DNA of 64,000 nt from the NCBI GenBank assembly GCA_015501585.1, contig JADNRY010000008.1, positions 682,001 through 746,000 of the forward strand, given 5' to 3'. The DNA comes from Rhodocollybia butyracea. Taxonomy: Eukaryota; Basidiomycota; Agaricomycetes; Agaricales; Omphalotaceae. Below the pieces are notes generated by a model. The model was not told the DNA's origin, did no database searches, and worked only from the letters and a program-made list of their open reading frames with translations. Positions 23,662 to 37,800 of the stretch are shown here, piece after piece. The position numbers were made by a program, and so were the translations under genes. How positions within the stretch are numbered: position 1 is the first letter of the stretch; each line of letters begins with the position of its first letter.

Positions 23662-24776
23662 TTAGAGCGCCAGTTATATTTAATGTTAATGCACTATCAA
23701 TAATTGTTTTATGCTCAATGATGATCTATGCTGTCTGATCTATGGCTCGAAGCGTGACTTCAACTTGACTTGGGCATATACTACACAGCAACTCGTGGGA
23801 CTGGTAAGAATAGATGGTCCTTTACTATTGATTATCACAAAACCCGACACTTGTGTCAAATACCGACGCACCAGTGGAGATTTGAGACGATGAGGATCAA
23901 GAGTGAGGGAAGATAGAGTCTTAGGTATTACTAGGCAAACTTGGCATCAGAAGCCCTCTATGGAGAAGTGGGTACATTAGTTGCGGTCTTTAACTTATCG
24001 AAATTCGAGTCCAGCTTATTTAGGCTAGTATGAGCGGAATTGGGGATAACGGTCAAATCTAGAAGGGTTGGAGCTTGGAAAGGTGAATATATAATAATGA
24101 TACGGCTGTACTTAGGCTTCCTTCAATGGCTCGGTTATGATCCACGAGGCACGGTATAACGCTACTAACCACATAATTGAGTGCGGCAGTCGCAAAACAT
24201 TTGGTAGTTGAAAATTGGGTTCAGCACGCCCCCGCCAACGTACCCGACTGCAGTGGAGTTTTTCCCGAGCCTCCCGCGCTGAAAGGTTGGAAGGTCTGAA
24301 ATAACATTGTCATGATTAGGACAAGATTGAGTTCACGTACGAAAGGAACAATTGGAGGACTTGAAGGTGGCCAATGAGCGAGTACTACATACATCCTTTC
24401 TTCCTGTATCATGCATTGTCTACAAAGACTTGTCTGATGGTCCCAAGGTGTCTTATGATCGAGCAGGTGTTCCTCGGGTACCTTAACAAAGACATGATTT
24501 TTTCTACAGTGTTCGTTAAGCTGCGAGGAGGAAGAAGAGTGCATTCAAATTGCTTCCGCAGAACGAGGATGACATGAAAAATCCTAGGCCGATTGCATAA
24601 TATCGCCAACGCGAAGCCAAGTCAATGACCAGGTCGGTGAGGTGAGAGACACTGTTGTTGGCCAACCAACCGCACATACAATCTTTGGTTTCACCGGAAG
24701 CTGAGCGAAAGCCATCTCTGAAAATTCCAAAAACCTCCATCCCATTCTCCATTACCCAATCTCCTTATTTCCCCCA
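23662..24776. other. Intergenic region, no gene recognised
   Basis: About 1.1 kb between the 3' ends of a + and a - gene. Open frames on the minus strand (24221-24752) have no start context, no family resemblance and no plausible splice pattern. The upstream part is AT-rich. Nothing supported. Confidence 0.5.
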
Positions 24777-25802
24777 TCAATCCCCATCGTCCCTAGGTTC
24801 ATAAAACGTATTATAATGCATCTGGTTAGGATCCATAACACGAATGATATTATGAAAACTCGAAGGGTCTTCTTCGTCTGGCTCAACTAGGTCTTGACCC
24901 TTCCTTCCATCATCTTGATCATCCTCGAACCATCCTGCTGGATCGTCATCGTCGTCGTCATCTTCTGCGTCTTCTAGATCTGATTCAGAAGGCTTGTAAT
25001 TCCTAGAGAATTCGAAGCTTCAGGTAACCATACAACCAGTGATAATAATCAACATACATGAAAGCCCAGATTCTTGCTTCTCTCTCTTCTTTCGACATTA
25101 CCTCATGTGGCAAAGGATACCCATGTTGTAAACGTTTCTCCTCCATACGTTGTTTACGCTGGAGATCTTGAGCGTGTGCACGCTGTTCGATCTCGATAGC
25201 TTCATCCATACCGAGCATTCCGATATGTGATGGTCCAGCAGAGGCACCCTGTAGTATAAATGGCGTTGGAAGTAGTAAGATGTGGAGATGCAAGGTACTG
25301 ACAAATCTCGCCAATGCCCTCTTCTTCGCATCTATCGCCTTGCTGAGAGGCGCTTCTTGTTTCATTTCTACATCCATTGAAACATCTCCTTGTCCTCCAT
25401 TATGATTTCCTTTGGAAGATATGAATGTATTCTTAAGCCCTATATTGATATCTTCCATGCCATGTACTTCAACTAGCTGTTCTTGAATCGCGGCTTGTTC
25501 GACGCTTAGTCTGTGGGCGTAAGTAGACGAAGATGCATCGCTGAGAATACAGTGTTAGTTGTCGCGTAGGTACGAGTACTAGAACTGAAAGCTCACGGGG
25601 AAGCCAGGATCTTTGAATTCCGATTGTACCTATTCTGCAGTTCCCAGACAGACATCTCTGATATTGGCGTTTGTTTTGGCTTTGGAGAGGGAAGAAATCC
25701 TGGTGGAGCGGCATTGGATCGTCTTCGTCGCTGGGTGGGCGATAGAGACCCAGAACGAGAACCAGAATGCGGCGAAGTTGGTGGAGAGGGGGACCTGGGC
25801 AT
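24777..25802 (-). CDS. Conserved fungal protein of unknown function, acidic C-terminus
   Basis: Start at 25802 (MPRSPSPPTSPHSGS). The first exon is Ser/Pro/Arg-rich and basic, like a disordered nuclear protein, and ends MSVWELQNRYNRNSKILASP. Further exons give STYAHRLSVEQAAIQEQLVE, IDAKKRALARFGASAGPSH, then a helical charged segment (AIEIEQRAHAQDLQRKQRM, MSKEEREARIWAFM). The last exon has an Asp run (EDDDDDDDDPAGWFEDDQDD) and ends FYEPRDDGDW at 24777. Four exons. The interior looks conserved rather than random: dense charged helices around an REARIWAFM core. I do not recognise a characterised family, and a nuclear role is only inferred from composition. Confidence 0.65.
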
Positions 25803-26604
25803 ATCTGTTTAGTGTAGATACAGATATAGTTGTTGATAGGAAGTATGTAGATATTGAATATTGAAGATCTAGAGAGGATGTTTGAGTCAAGTACAGTAAG
25901 TAAAACAACGTTCGAACCGATATTTATATGATTTCGGCACTTCCATTTTGGGACATGTACGCCTGACCAATATCTTTTACCCACGATGATAGTCACAACG
26001 ACGAGCTCATCTTTTGTCCACGAAACAATTTTGACTTAGTTTTCCGCTGTGCAAGGCTGTTCGTCTGAACTTGGGAGCATGACATTTGCAGCTTTTATGG
26101 GTGTTGCACCACCAGTACGAAGAAGTTTTGGACAGAAACCAAATCCAGCCATACAAGCTTTTTGACCTGTGACCAAACTCCACCACAGTCAACAGCTAGT
26201 ACTACTCATGTTTGAATCCCGGGGTCAAGCAGAAGTGAGCGGAAGTGTAGAATTCAAAGAATGAGTACTATCGGCGACGGTCGTTGAAATGATTCGTTGT
26301 CTGTATCCCACTACTATGTGTTATGAAGCACTTCATCGTTCACCTCGTATTAATCACTGTACAAGCAACCTTCGGCAAGCCAATAGATGTGATGCATCCG
26401 ATTTCGTACTTATATCACTCGAAACCTAGGCAGACAATTCAAAGTACAACCGGGCCGCATTGGGCCACACTGTTATTTCAACTTCATCGATTCTCCCTGC
26501 ACAACGATTACTACTACACAAAAACTCTGGGAATCTTACAATTTTGCTACAAGATTTTAATACTATGAGAACACTTTCTGCTTGCCAGTGATGCTCCTTG
26601 AACC
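25803..26604. other. Intergenic region, no convincing gene
   Basis: 800 bp between the start of the acidic-tail protein gene and the 3' end of the first esterase gene. A 81-codon + strand frame at 26323-26568 begins with a hydrophobic stretch but has no TATA, no family match and low-complexity composition. I leave it out. Confidence 0.5.
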
Positions 26605-27637
26605 TCAAGCAGCTAAACATTGGCTGAACTGTTACATCAAGCATATCAGCTCACTAAGAAACCAGCAGCTAGAATATCACTCACATATGCATTGACTACT
26701 TGACAGGTAAATGGTGACACGCAAACGGTGCCGCCTGTCCAGCCAATCCCCCCACATTGACCAAACTCGGCGACGGTACCAGTGTTTCCCGGTGGGGTGG
26801 TTGGCGACGAGCCCGCAGACGATGTTGCCGAAGTACCACCGAGTGCGGCAGTCACCTTGGACTTTACGAATGTCAGAGCGACGGCGCCGTATTCGGCGTC
26901 ATACCCCTCATGCGTTGCTTGGTCATCGCCATTGCAACAGAAAGGGTCTGGGGCATCGCAGTACGACTGAATTTTGCTAGCGAATGGGCAAACGAAGCCA
27001 GCCGGGCGGGGTGCGAACTATGGCGAATTGAAAATTCAGTCATTGTGCAACATACGTGAGTCAGTGAGGAAGACATACCCCTTGAGCCTCGCAAGTGCCA
27101 ACCTCATAGGAGAGACCATGAATGAAACGCGGGTCACCTAAGAAGATTGCAGCAGCAATCTTTCCTTGCGCAGCGGTGGATATGGGGATCGCAGTACTAC
27201 CGAGACCTTCATTCGTGTCACCCCCTCCACAGTAAGCATCATCGAATATTTGACCACCCTAATATCTGTGTTAAGAACAGCACCTGGCAAGTCGAAGCCC
27301 TTTTTAGACCTACCTGCGAGTAACCAACAAGTACAAGGATGGTATTCGGGCACTGCTCGTTGAATGTGTTCACCTGAGACGCTACCGCAGCGACACCTTC
27401 GATGACTGATTGAGCGTAAGAAACATCCCCGCATTCAGCTTGACCCCCACAAGCGGGGTAGTTGATTGCCTCGCTCGTTGCCCCAGGGAATGCGCTCATG
27501 ATGGAGTCGACGATAGCAAGAGAGCTACCGAACCCCGGCGGAACGGTTGTCTCGCGAGCGCCAAAGATGTGTACATCCGGGCACTGTGCAGCAACAAGGG
27601 AGGCACCCAGAAGAAGAGAAGCGACGCGGATCGTCAT
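26605..27637 (-). CDS. Acetylxylan esterase, CE5, with C-terminal CBM1 (copy 1)
   Basis: Secreted serine esterase that removes acetyl groups from xylan. Signal peptide [18 protein letters not shown], then [19 protein letters not shown]. The nucleophile elbow GYSQ|GGQIFD spans an intron. The acid lies in [14 protein letters not shown] and the His in [10 protein letters not shown], so the Ser-Asp-His triad is complete, and the cysteines of the family's disulfides are present. After a Ser/Thr/Pro linker comes a fungal cellulose-binding module: [27 protein letters not shown], then, after the last intron, FSQCLAA-stop. That last exon is only eight codons, stop included (stop 26605-26607). Closest relatives are AXE2-type enzymes, not cutinases, judging by the ARETT and CCNG motifs. 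Confidence 0.92.
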
Positions 27638-27694
27638 ATCCAGTTGTATAGTTGTCGATGAGCAGTGAGCTGAGCCATTGTCGTCTGCAAAGGA

Positions 27695-27703
27695 CTTATA
27701 TAT
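27695..27703 (-). promoter_or_regulatory. TATA box of CE5 esterase copy 1
   Basis: TATATAAG read on the minus strand, about 60 bp upstream of the ATG at 27637. A block reading CCCGGGATTTATCC on the minus strand lies a further ~30 bp upstream (about 27727-27742) and recurs in similar form in copy 2. Confidence 0.6.
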
Positions 27704-27742
27704 CCCTATACCTCAGTGGTGCTGGATAAATCCCGGGTAGTA

Positions 27743-28477
27743 GGGGTGGTCCGGGTGGCATAACTTGGAAGAAATTAGGAATACTTGGGTCACCCGGTCA
27801 AAGGATGGGATAATGTCGGCGCAGAGGTTAGTCGCGTCTCGGTACCATCCTATTGACAACCAACGGTACACCAAAGGGCCGTAGAAGGAACGTGGAAGAA
27901 AGGAAGGAAATTTCTATTGCACGGCGTGGTCGAGGACGCTTCTAAGCAGGCTTTAAACAAAGGAAGCATTAACGGGCTTAATATCAAAAGTAGAACATCA
28001 CTTCATCCAGCACCTGTGAAGGTTTGGTTTCGGTAAAATGGGTCTCGGTGAATAGAATAGACTTTATTTAGCTTTCGATAGTGGGAAGAATTTGGTTTCC
28101 CTGTGTGAAATTTCTTTTCTTCCATTGCTACACTCTACCTTTTCTGTATGGTCCGACCTCTTTAGCATAAGTGGAGGATGCCGAGCATGGCAGTAGTATG
28201 ATGAACGTAAAGGCATATACTGGTGCATATATTTACTCATCGGCAAGTCCCCCAGAACTTTCCGCGTAATTTTAGTTTGAACTAAGCTCGTTCTCAGAGG
28301 AATTGGTCCCGAAAGTATTGTCAGACTTGTCAGCTTCCAAAATATCATTCGCGTTTATTGTACAGGGGTCAAACATAGTAATCAAACATCCAAGTATTTA
28401 GTACCCATATGAGCATTGGTTAACCTCTTTTTTCAGACTAACACCAGTGCTTCCACTCAACTCAAAACTCTGTTGTT
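27743..28477. other. Intergenic region between tandem esterase genes
   Basis: Upstream promoter of copy 1 and 3' flank of copy 2. I see no gene; the 94-codon minus frame at 28064-28348 has no recognisable features. The sequence between the two genes is not obviously duplicated apart from the promoter-proximal part. Confidence 0.45.
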
Positions 28478-29545
28478 TCACAAACACTGGCTGTACTGTT
28501 ACATCAAGCGATTTATCAGCATTTTGCAAAGACTGACAATCTAAATGTCTACTCACATATGCGCTCGCCGCTTTACAAGTGAACGGCGACTGGCAAACCG
28601 TCGGGCCTGTCCAGAAAACTCCTCCGCACTGCCCCCACTCAGGAACTGTGCCACCGGTAGGCGAAGAGCTTGGCGGGGTGGTTGGCGAGCCGCCTGAAGG
28701 CGAGGTTGGCGCAGTGCCACTGCCGAGTACGGCGTTCACCTTGCTCTTTACGAACGCGAGAGCGACAGAGCCATATTCTGTTGCGTAGCCCTGGTGGGTA
28801 GCGGCATTGCTGCCGTTGCAGCAGTATGGATCTGAGGAATCACAGTACGACTGTATCTTGCTAGCATATGGGCAGTTGAAACCAGCTGGGCGGGGAGCAA
28901 ACTATGTTGGATTAAAGATTCAGTCATAGTGCAAGTCACTGTCAGTAAAGTGTACGAGTTTTTGAAAGACTAGTAAAAGGGACATACCCCTTGAGCCGCA
29001 CAAGTCCCAACCTGGTAAGGGAGGCCGTGAATGTAACGCGGGTCTCCCATGAAGATTGCTGCTGCAATCTTCGCCTGCGCGGCGGTGGATATAGGGATCG
29101 CAGTACTGCCGAGACCTTCGTTCGTGTCACCCCCTCCACAGTAAGCGTCGTCAAATATTTGACCACCCTAATATCTGATTCAGGACAGCACTTGAAAAAT
29201 TGAAATTTCACTACGACGCGCCTGCGAGTAACCGACCAGTACAAGAATAGTGCTTGGGCACTTCGCGTTGAATGCGTTCACCTGAGATGCGACGGCAGCA
29301 ACACCCTGGATGACTGACTGAGCGTAGGAAACACTCCCGCACGAAGCTTGACCACCACAAGCGGGGTAGTTGATTGCTTCACTCGTTGCCCCAGGGTATG
29401 CACTTATGATGGAGTTGACGACAGCAAGAGAAGTACCATAACCTGGGGGCACGGTTGTCTCACGAGCACCAAAGATGTGTACATTCGGACACTGGGCAGC
29501 AACGAGGGAGGCACCAAGAAGGACGAGAGAGGCCACGCGAATCAT
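28478..29545 (-). CDS. Acetylxylan esterase, CE5, with C-terminal CBM1 (copy 2)
   Basis: Tandem paralogue of the gene at 26605-27637, same strand and same intron positions. Signal peptide [18 protein letters not shown], then [43 protein letters not shown] and THQGYATEYG, giving a complete triad. The Pro/Ser/Gly linker is longer than in copy 1, and the CBM1 reads WGQCGGVFWTGPTVC, QSPFTCKAASAY, then, across the last intron, YSQCL-stop (stop at 28478-28480). A read-through of that intron would give a spurious 40-residue tail. Mature catalytic domains of the two copies agree at most positions by eye, so the duplication is moderately recent. Both should act outside the cell on cellulose-associated xylan. 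Confidence 0.92.
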
Positions 29546-29601
29546 AGCGAGTTGTCAAGTTGTTGTGGAGCAGTGAGCTGGAGTATTGAGGCCTGAAATG
29601 G

Positions 29602-29610
29602 CCTTATATA
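29602..29610 (-). promoter_or_regulatory. TATA box of CE5 esterase copy 2
   Basis: TATATAAGG on the minus strand about 60 bp before the ATG at 29545, the same spacing as in copy 1. CCCCGCGATTTATCC lies about 20 bp further upstream and resembles the matching block of copy 1. Confidence 0.6.
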
Positions 29611-29659
29611 CCCCTACATGCCAACGTTGGATAAATCGCGGGGATGGTACGTTGGTCAA

Positions 29660-30300
29660 TTAGTTGGAAGATGGGATAACGTCGGTAGTCTGTCAGTTGA
29701 GTTTCGGGGCCGGTGTCGAGACTCTTAAGTTATTTGACGTTATAACAAACGGCCCGGTCCACTTACCTTTCAACAAACAACTCTCCAGTGACCAGGCTTG
29801 GCGCAAGATTCTGAGATTTAGACTAGTTTGGAGCTTTGGTTGTAGGAAGCCAAGACACTCGATCGGCGAAATGATTCACAGTTCACCGAGAATACTTCTT
29901 GTAGGAGATCGGGGCGCAACGAAATTTACTTGAGGAAAGAACTTATCGAAACACTTTCTGATATACTTTTCGTTCATTCCAAAGAGAAGACTGTATTGCG
30001 GCTTGCATGTAGTATGGTGGAATCTGTCGAAGATAGTCAGACTTCAGGTAAGTAATCACTGTTCCCCAAGGTCTTTCCGAGAATCCAAGCTGCTTTACAG
30101 CATTGTCCATTTTTAGACTGATGAACTGGCCCCGGGAGCATCGTCCAGTGATGTCTAGTCTATGATGGAATCCTCTAGTCGGCCTGACCATCACGGTGGT
30201 TTTCTGTAAGAGCGCTAATCTACTCAAAACCGTGTGAAACTACGTCATCAATAAATCGAATGCAGATTAGCGCTCATCATTTTTTGATTCTTTTCTTTTC
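29660..30300. other. Divergent intergenic region, no gene recognised
   Basis: About 640 bp between esterase copy 2 (-) and the oxidoreductase (+). The minus-strand frame 29943-30227 lacks any recognisable motif. Nothing else supported. Confidence 0.45.
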
Positions 30301-31586
30301 ATGGAACCAGTCAAGTGTTGCGTTATTGGTGCTGGATTGGCTAGTACCACATTCCATGTACCCTTTATTCTTGCCCTGCCCAAACTGTTCACACTCCATA
30401 GTGTTCTCGAACGAAATCCACCTACCAGTGGACCCACAATCTGCTCCAAGTTTCGTCTTTCACCCTCGAGTGTAATTCTTCACAGGACCTTAGCCTCTGC
30501 TCTCTCCGACTCCTCCGTCGAGCTTGTCCTTATCGGAACTCCCAACGACACTCATTACTCTCTCGCTAAAGCAGCACTAGAAGCAGGTAAACATGTTTTG
30601 GTGGATAAACCCGTCACTCCAACAGTAGAAGAGGCCAAGGAATTGGGAGAACTGGCAAAAAAGAACAAGAGGGTACTGTATGCGTTCCAGAATCGGAGAT
30701 GGGACCAAGATTTTTTGGCGTTGAAAAGGCTGTTGGATCTTCAAGAGACGGACGACAAGAGCTTGGGAACAGTCATTGAATTTGAATCACAGTAAGCTTA
30801 AGCACTGAATCCCCGATGAACTGATAAGTTGATCTCTGCGGTAGTTTTGACAGATATCGCCAGGGATTAAAAGGATCATGGAAAGACGAGCCTCGACCTG
30901 CTGCTGGTCTCATTTATGATCTCGGTTCTCATTTGATCGACCAAGCACTCACTCTCTTCGGTCGACCTACGGGAATCACTGCATTCGCTGATAACTTAAG
31001 AGGAATCGGCCATCCGGATGTGGAAGACAATGTATGTTCACTCATGCGTAGCCATGACAAGTAAACTAATTTTTTTCTCATACAGTTTACAATCTATCTG
31101 CATTACCCCGCAGGCTCTGCCCTGCCGTACCCGTTCACCGCCATCCTGCGCGCTCATCCTCTCTCAGCACGTGCTCCACAGATTCGTTTCCTCGTTCGAG
31201 GCCAAAAAGGTTCTTACACAAAGTATGGTGTTGATATCCAAGAGGAGCAGTTGAAGGCTCTCACTTCCTCCTCCTCCTCCTTTGGAGCACCTTCGATCAA
31301 CATGATAACCTCCAACGAGTCAGGCTATGGTTTCGAACCAGAATCACTTTGGGGCACACTCGAACAAGCTACTGATCCCAACGGATCTGCAATCGTCAAA
31401 TCGGTATGGCCCTCGAAAGATGCAGGATGTTATACAGACTTGTATCGTAATCTTGCAGAGGTGATCAGAGGAGCTGAGGGGGTAGAGATGAAGGTTAAAT
31501 GGGAAGAGGCAACAGCAGTAATTGAAATGATTGAGCTAGCAAAGAAGAGTTCAAAGGAAAGAAGGACAGTGGATGTGCCAAAATAA
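30301..31586 (+). CDS. Gfo/Idh/MocA-family NAD(P)-dependent oxidoreductase
   Basis: Sugar or polyol dehydrogenase-like enzyme. MEPVKCCVIGAGLASTTFHV carries the Rossmann GxGxxS/A-type loop. LIGTPNDTHYSLAKAALEAG and HVLVDKPVTPTVEEAKEL contain the family's conserved (E/D)KP motif whose Lys is catalytic. RRWDQDFLALKRLL and, after introns, FDRYRQGLKGSWKDEPRP and GLIYDLGSHLIDQALTLFG hold the GxxxDxxxHxxD-like motif of the C-terminal domain. Three exons, joined at CA|TTTTGAC (about 30793/30844) and AAT|TTTACA (about 31031/31086). Ends TVDVPK at 31586. Length about 390 residues, as usual. Substrate unknown. A role in sugar catabolism beside cell-wall hydrolases is plausible but unproven. Confidence 0.85.
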
Positions 31587-31876
31587 GATGCAGGCACGAA
31601 ACCAAAACTGCCAGACCCTTGGCCATCAAAATGCTGTATACTTTTTACAATTGATGCAAATAATTATAGTCTGTGGCTAATATGTGAATTACAACAAAAA
31701 TTTACAAAACCACCAAGAATCAACACATCGAGTGTTAATTATGAGTCCAATGTTCAAAATGCGAAACAAAGTGTCCTATACCCAGAAAGAATGTAAAACA
31801 AAGTGTCGATATCCAAGCTGCAGCTTGAATGATCAAAAAAAACGTAGTTTTCGTCGATAACTTCATAGGCATTTCA

Positions 31877-34165
<2,289 letters not shown>

Positions 34166-34168
34166 CTA

Positions 34169-34771
34169 TGTTGCTAGCTGAAGCTACGTACACTTGTTTA
34201 CGGCTAGCATAAGTGTAAGATAAGGCAAGCTACGGCCAGCAGAAGAAGCGGAGTCACTCGTTTATTCCGGTCCGCACGGTGCGGTGGAATAAGCGCAGTG
34301 ACGTGTGCACTCGAGAGAATTATCTTCTCTCGTTGCTGCACTCATGTTGTAGACCGCTACGGTCTTCATTCCTTTCCTCAGACTTTTGGAGTCTTCTCTC
34401 TCATATCTTATGGTTTTGAAGGCCCCACCCACCATTCCCTTTTCTTCTATTATTCCTTTACGCTTGGTGTGCTCGGGTCTTATCTTCATGCTTCCTTACA
34501 GCTGATGTAGGCCGGCCGGGTCACCTTGTGTACTGGAATTGGCCGACACTGTTCCAGGCCTTCTGGACTCTGTGCGCGCCAATTCCATTCGCAAACATCC
34601 TTCCTTTCCTTCCTTGCTTTTCTTCTTACAAGCTCAGAGCCTATGCGTATGTTTGCAACTGCGTCTGGGTTCGCCAGCTTAGATATTTTATCTATATCTT
34701 CTAGGCACCCGCGCCGTATGCTAGTACTTGCCTTATATGGTCTATATTCATGATACACAGCTTATCAAACA
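34169..34771. repeat. Hairpin-rich LTR-like sequence (possible solo LTR)
   Basis: Intergenic block bounded by TGTTGC and CAAACA (TGTT...AACA ends), about 600 bp, without coding potential. Four stem-loops lie in a row: 34253-34302 (long imperfect hairpin, GTCACT...AGTGAC outer stem), 34312-34332 (8 perfect pairs, CGAGAGAA/TTCTCTCG), 34351-34365 (6 perfect pairs, AGACCG/CGGTCT) and 34380-34394 (5 perfect pairs, AGACT/AGTCT). The flanks agcta and gtaaa do not form a clean target duplication, so a solo LTR is a suggestion only. A structured RNA or the leader of a degraded retroelement are alternatives. Confidence 0.4.
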
Positions 34772-34819
34772 GTAAAACAAGATATTCGCATAAATCCCAA
34801 AACGATACCAAAATCGCCG

Positions 34820-37800
34820 TTAGTACACCTCAAGCACGTAGCGCTCCTCCTCCTTCAAACCCTCTAGATATTCCCCCGCCTCATCCTTCGACATACCCTC
34901 ATATTGAACAAGCGCCCCACAAAGTGCCTCGAATACATCTGGAACAGGCCAAGTTGGCCCACAAAGATAAAAAGCGCCCTCTTCATACTTCAGCATTTTC
35001 ACCAAATCATGCGCGTCCTCTGACATCTTGCTTTGGATGTACACTTTCTTGACACCAGGTGGACCATCACGAGAGAAGGCCAATCCAGCACGGGTAATGG
35101 TGCCGTCAAGGATGAACGCCTCAATCTCTTCTCCATACAGATATTCTTGAGATTGGTGACGAGAGCCAAAGTAGTAGTATACTGGACCGATGGGTTTGCC
35201 TTGCGACTGAAGGAGGGCCTTGTGTTGTAAGAAGGCCCGGAAAGGTGCTGCACCCGTCCCTAAACCAGCCATGATTACAGGTTGTGTGTCGGTCGGAGGG
35301 AGCTAGAGAAGGAAATATTCTAAGCAAAAGAAAGCAAAGTGATGAGAATACAACACACCTTCATCACACTGGGCTTAATTGATACCGTAACTTTTTGTCC
35401 AATTTGAAGACCTGCAAGATAACGCGTACATTGTCCATACTTCGGGGAACCTGAGAGCTGTCAGATGTGAAACGCTCGAAAGCATAGTACTGTTGCTTAC
35501 CACTTGGAGTGACCCAATCAACAGTAACTACCAACAAATCGACTCTATCACCAACCACACTCTGTGCGCTAGCAATGGAATAATGTCTGGGCTTGATGTC
35601 TCCAATAAGCTCACAAAGCACCTCGATCCCAGGGCGGGCACTGGGGTACAGCCTTAAAACGTCCGCAAACGATACTGTGTCCTTTTCTCCTAATTTCTTA
35701 AAAGTTGAGCTACCCTCTGCGGATCCAATGAACATCAAAGCGTATTTATCCGGTTTCGACGTAGCATAGGGTGCGAGGTCGGTGTAGAAGGATTTTGGAG
35801 GACGACCGAAGAGATCAATTTGCTGCTGCAGGGCTTGGAAGACCGTACGAGTGTGATGTTTGTCATCGTTTCCGGGAACAGGAATAGTGACAAGACGGTG
35901 AGGATCTACGCCATACCACTCGCAGAATTCAGTCACATCCTGTGCGTCATTCCAACCATGTACACCAAGCGCCTCTCCAATAGCGTACTTCAGGCCTGTG
36001 CCACTCGTGTCGAACTCGAGATGGAAAACGTTTCGATCGTACTCCTTTGGTGTAAGACGGCGGTTGACGGTACAGGTGACGAGGAAGGTGCGCTCAGGTA
36101 GCTCCGGGCGTAACGCCGGCACCTGCGGGAACGCCTCGTCTGTCAATTCTGGCGGAGGACTGAAGATGGACGGGAACATAAGGTGTTTCGCGGCATCGTG
36201 CCACGAACCCAGGCGCGCGCCGTTGACCACCGTATCGCCTTCGTCGGTTTCGACAGCGATTGCATTGAACTCAAACTCCTTGAGCTCAACAATCTTCTCC
36301 ACCACGGGTGCTTCAGTGAAAAGCACTTCCTCCAATGCATCCCAAGTCTGGGAGTTGATCTTGCTCAACTCAATTCCTTCCACTTGCTCTCCATATGATG
36401 CAATAGCCAACTTCAATACGTTCTCTTCCGTACTGGCTCCGCCTAAATACATCCTCATGAAAGCCAGATAAGCGATAATGTTGGAGATGGCATCCTGGGC
36501 TGAACCAGCAGCACCAGCTAGTCCTTCCGCGATAGCCTGCACATCGATGATGAAAGGACGAAGTTCCTTCTCAAGAATAAGCTCTGTCACCTGCCCCGGA
36601 AGGTTGGAGAAAAGCTCTTCTGCGGTCCACGATGTTACAATCAAGACAGGGGAGTATCGTTTGGCATACCTGAGAATCGAGTGACTCTTCAAAATCGTGT
36701 GGTCCAAAACGGCGAGGAAATCTACCTCCCCGCTTGTCTGAGCATCATACGGAAGGACAAAAGGTATGGGCATGCCATCCGACTCTGGAGCGCTCTTTGG
36801 GGCCAAAAGGATACGACTGGCACTAAGTCCTCCACGCTTCGAAAAGACATCATGGTCGATGGAAAGGCGGGATGAGATCGTCTCGCTTGTAGAAAGAGCA
36901 CCTTCTACAAGAAGAGGAAGGTTGGATAGAGTAGCTTTGGGAGTACTGAAAAACATCAATTTCTTCATGATCGCTGGCATAGGGTCATCTAATTTAGCTA
37001 CGAAGCCGGCTAGGAGATTCCTAAAAGTATCCTTCTGGGAGATGTAAACCTGGGTTTGAGACGGCGTAATGCGATGTGAATGGACAGTAGGTGGACTCGG
37101 GGAATCTAGAAGGGTACTAAAGACATCGACATAAAGAGGTCCTTGCGTGGATGCGTTCGGAACATCGTCAAAGACGTGAATATTCATCACAGTAGCAGGC
37201 AGAACGGCGCGAAGAGCGGCCTCGTCCCAAGGCCTGAGAACATTCACCGATACAGCGGCCAAACCTCGACTCTTGTTCGCAATCGCTTTGGCGGCAACAG
37301 CCAAGGGGCCATTTAAGAAGATCACAGCTGTGTGCGCCTCTGGGTCACCGACGTACTCGAACGAAGAATAGCCAGCTTGCTTGATAGCCTCGGCGACGGG
37401 TATACTCCCATAGTCTTTGTCTGGAAGAGGAAGAGTCGCATGACCTACTTCTCTAGAAGAGCCAAAGTGGTCAAAAATATGGACGACGTGGGAACCACTA
37501 AGCTGGTAGGACAGCTGAGTGAAGTGGACTGTCTCCTGCGAGGTAGCAGATATGAGTACTACGATATTCTCCGGGAGAATCGGTAGCACAGTAGCAATGT
37601 TAGCCAAAGTAGGGGAAAGCGCAAGCGTTTCTCCAACGGGTGTAATGTTAGGGACTTGGATAACAAGCCTACTGGAGGCCGTTGCGGGCGGAAGGTACGA
37701 AAGCGCAGGGGACATTAGAGAAAGACCCTGTGGAGAAGTGAATGCCGTGAGAACAGCTCCACTAGCAGTATCAGAGCTGGTTCCCTCGGAGAGTCTTCCT

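Noticed and set aside
26323..26568. Short secreted-looking protein (MKHFIVHLVLITVQA...)
   Set aside because: Only an N-terminal hydrophobic stretch supports it; the rest is low-information and close to the esterase 3' end.
28398..28550. C-terminal extension of esterase copy 2
   Set aside because: Produced by reading through the last intron; splicing gives YSQCL-stop, the expected CBM1 end.
29943..30227. 94-codon minus-strand ORF
   Set aside because: No family motif, promoter or splice support.
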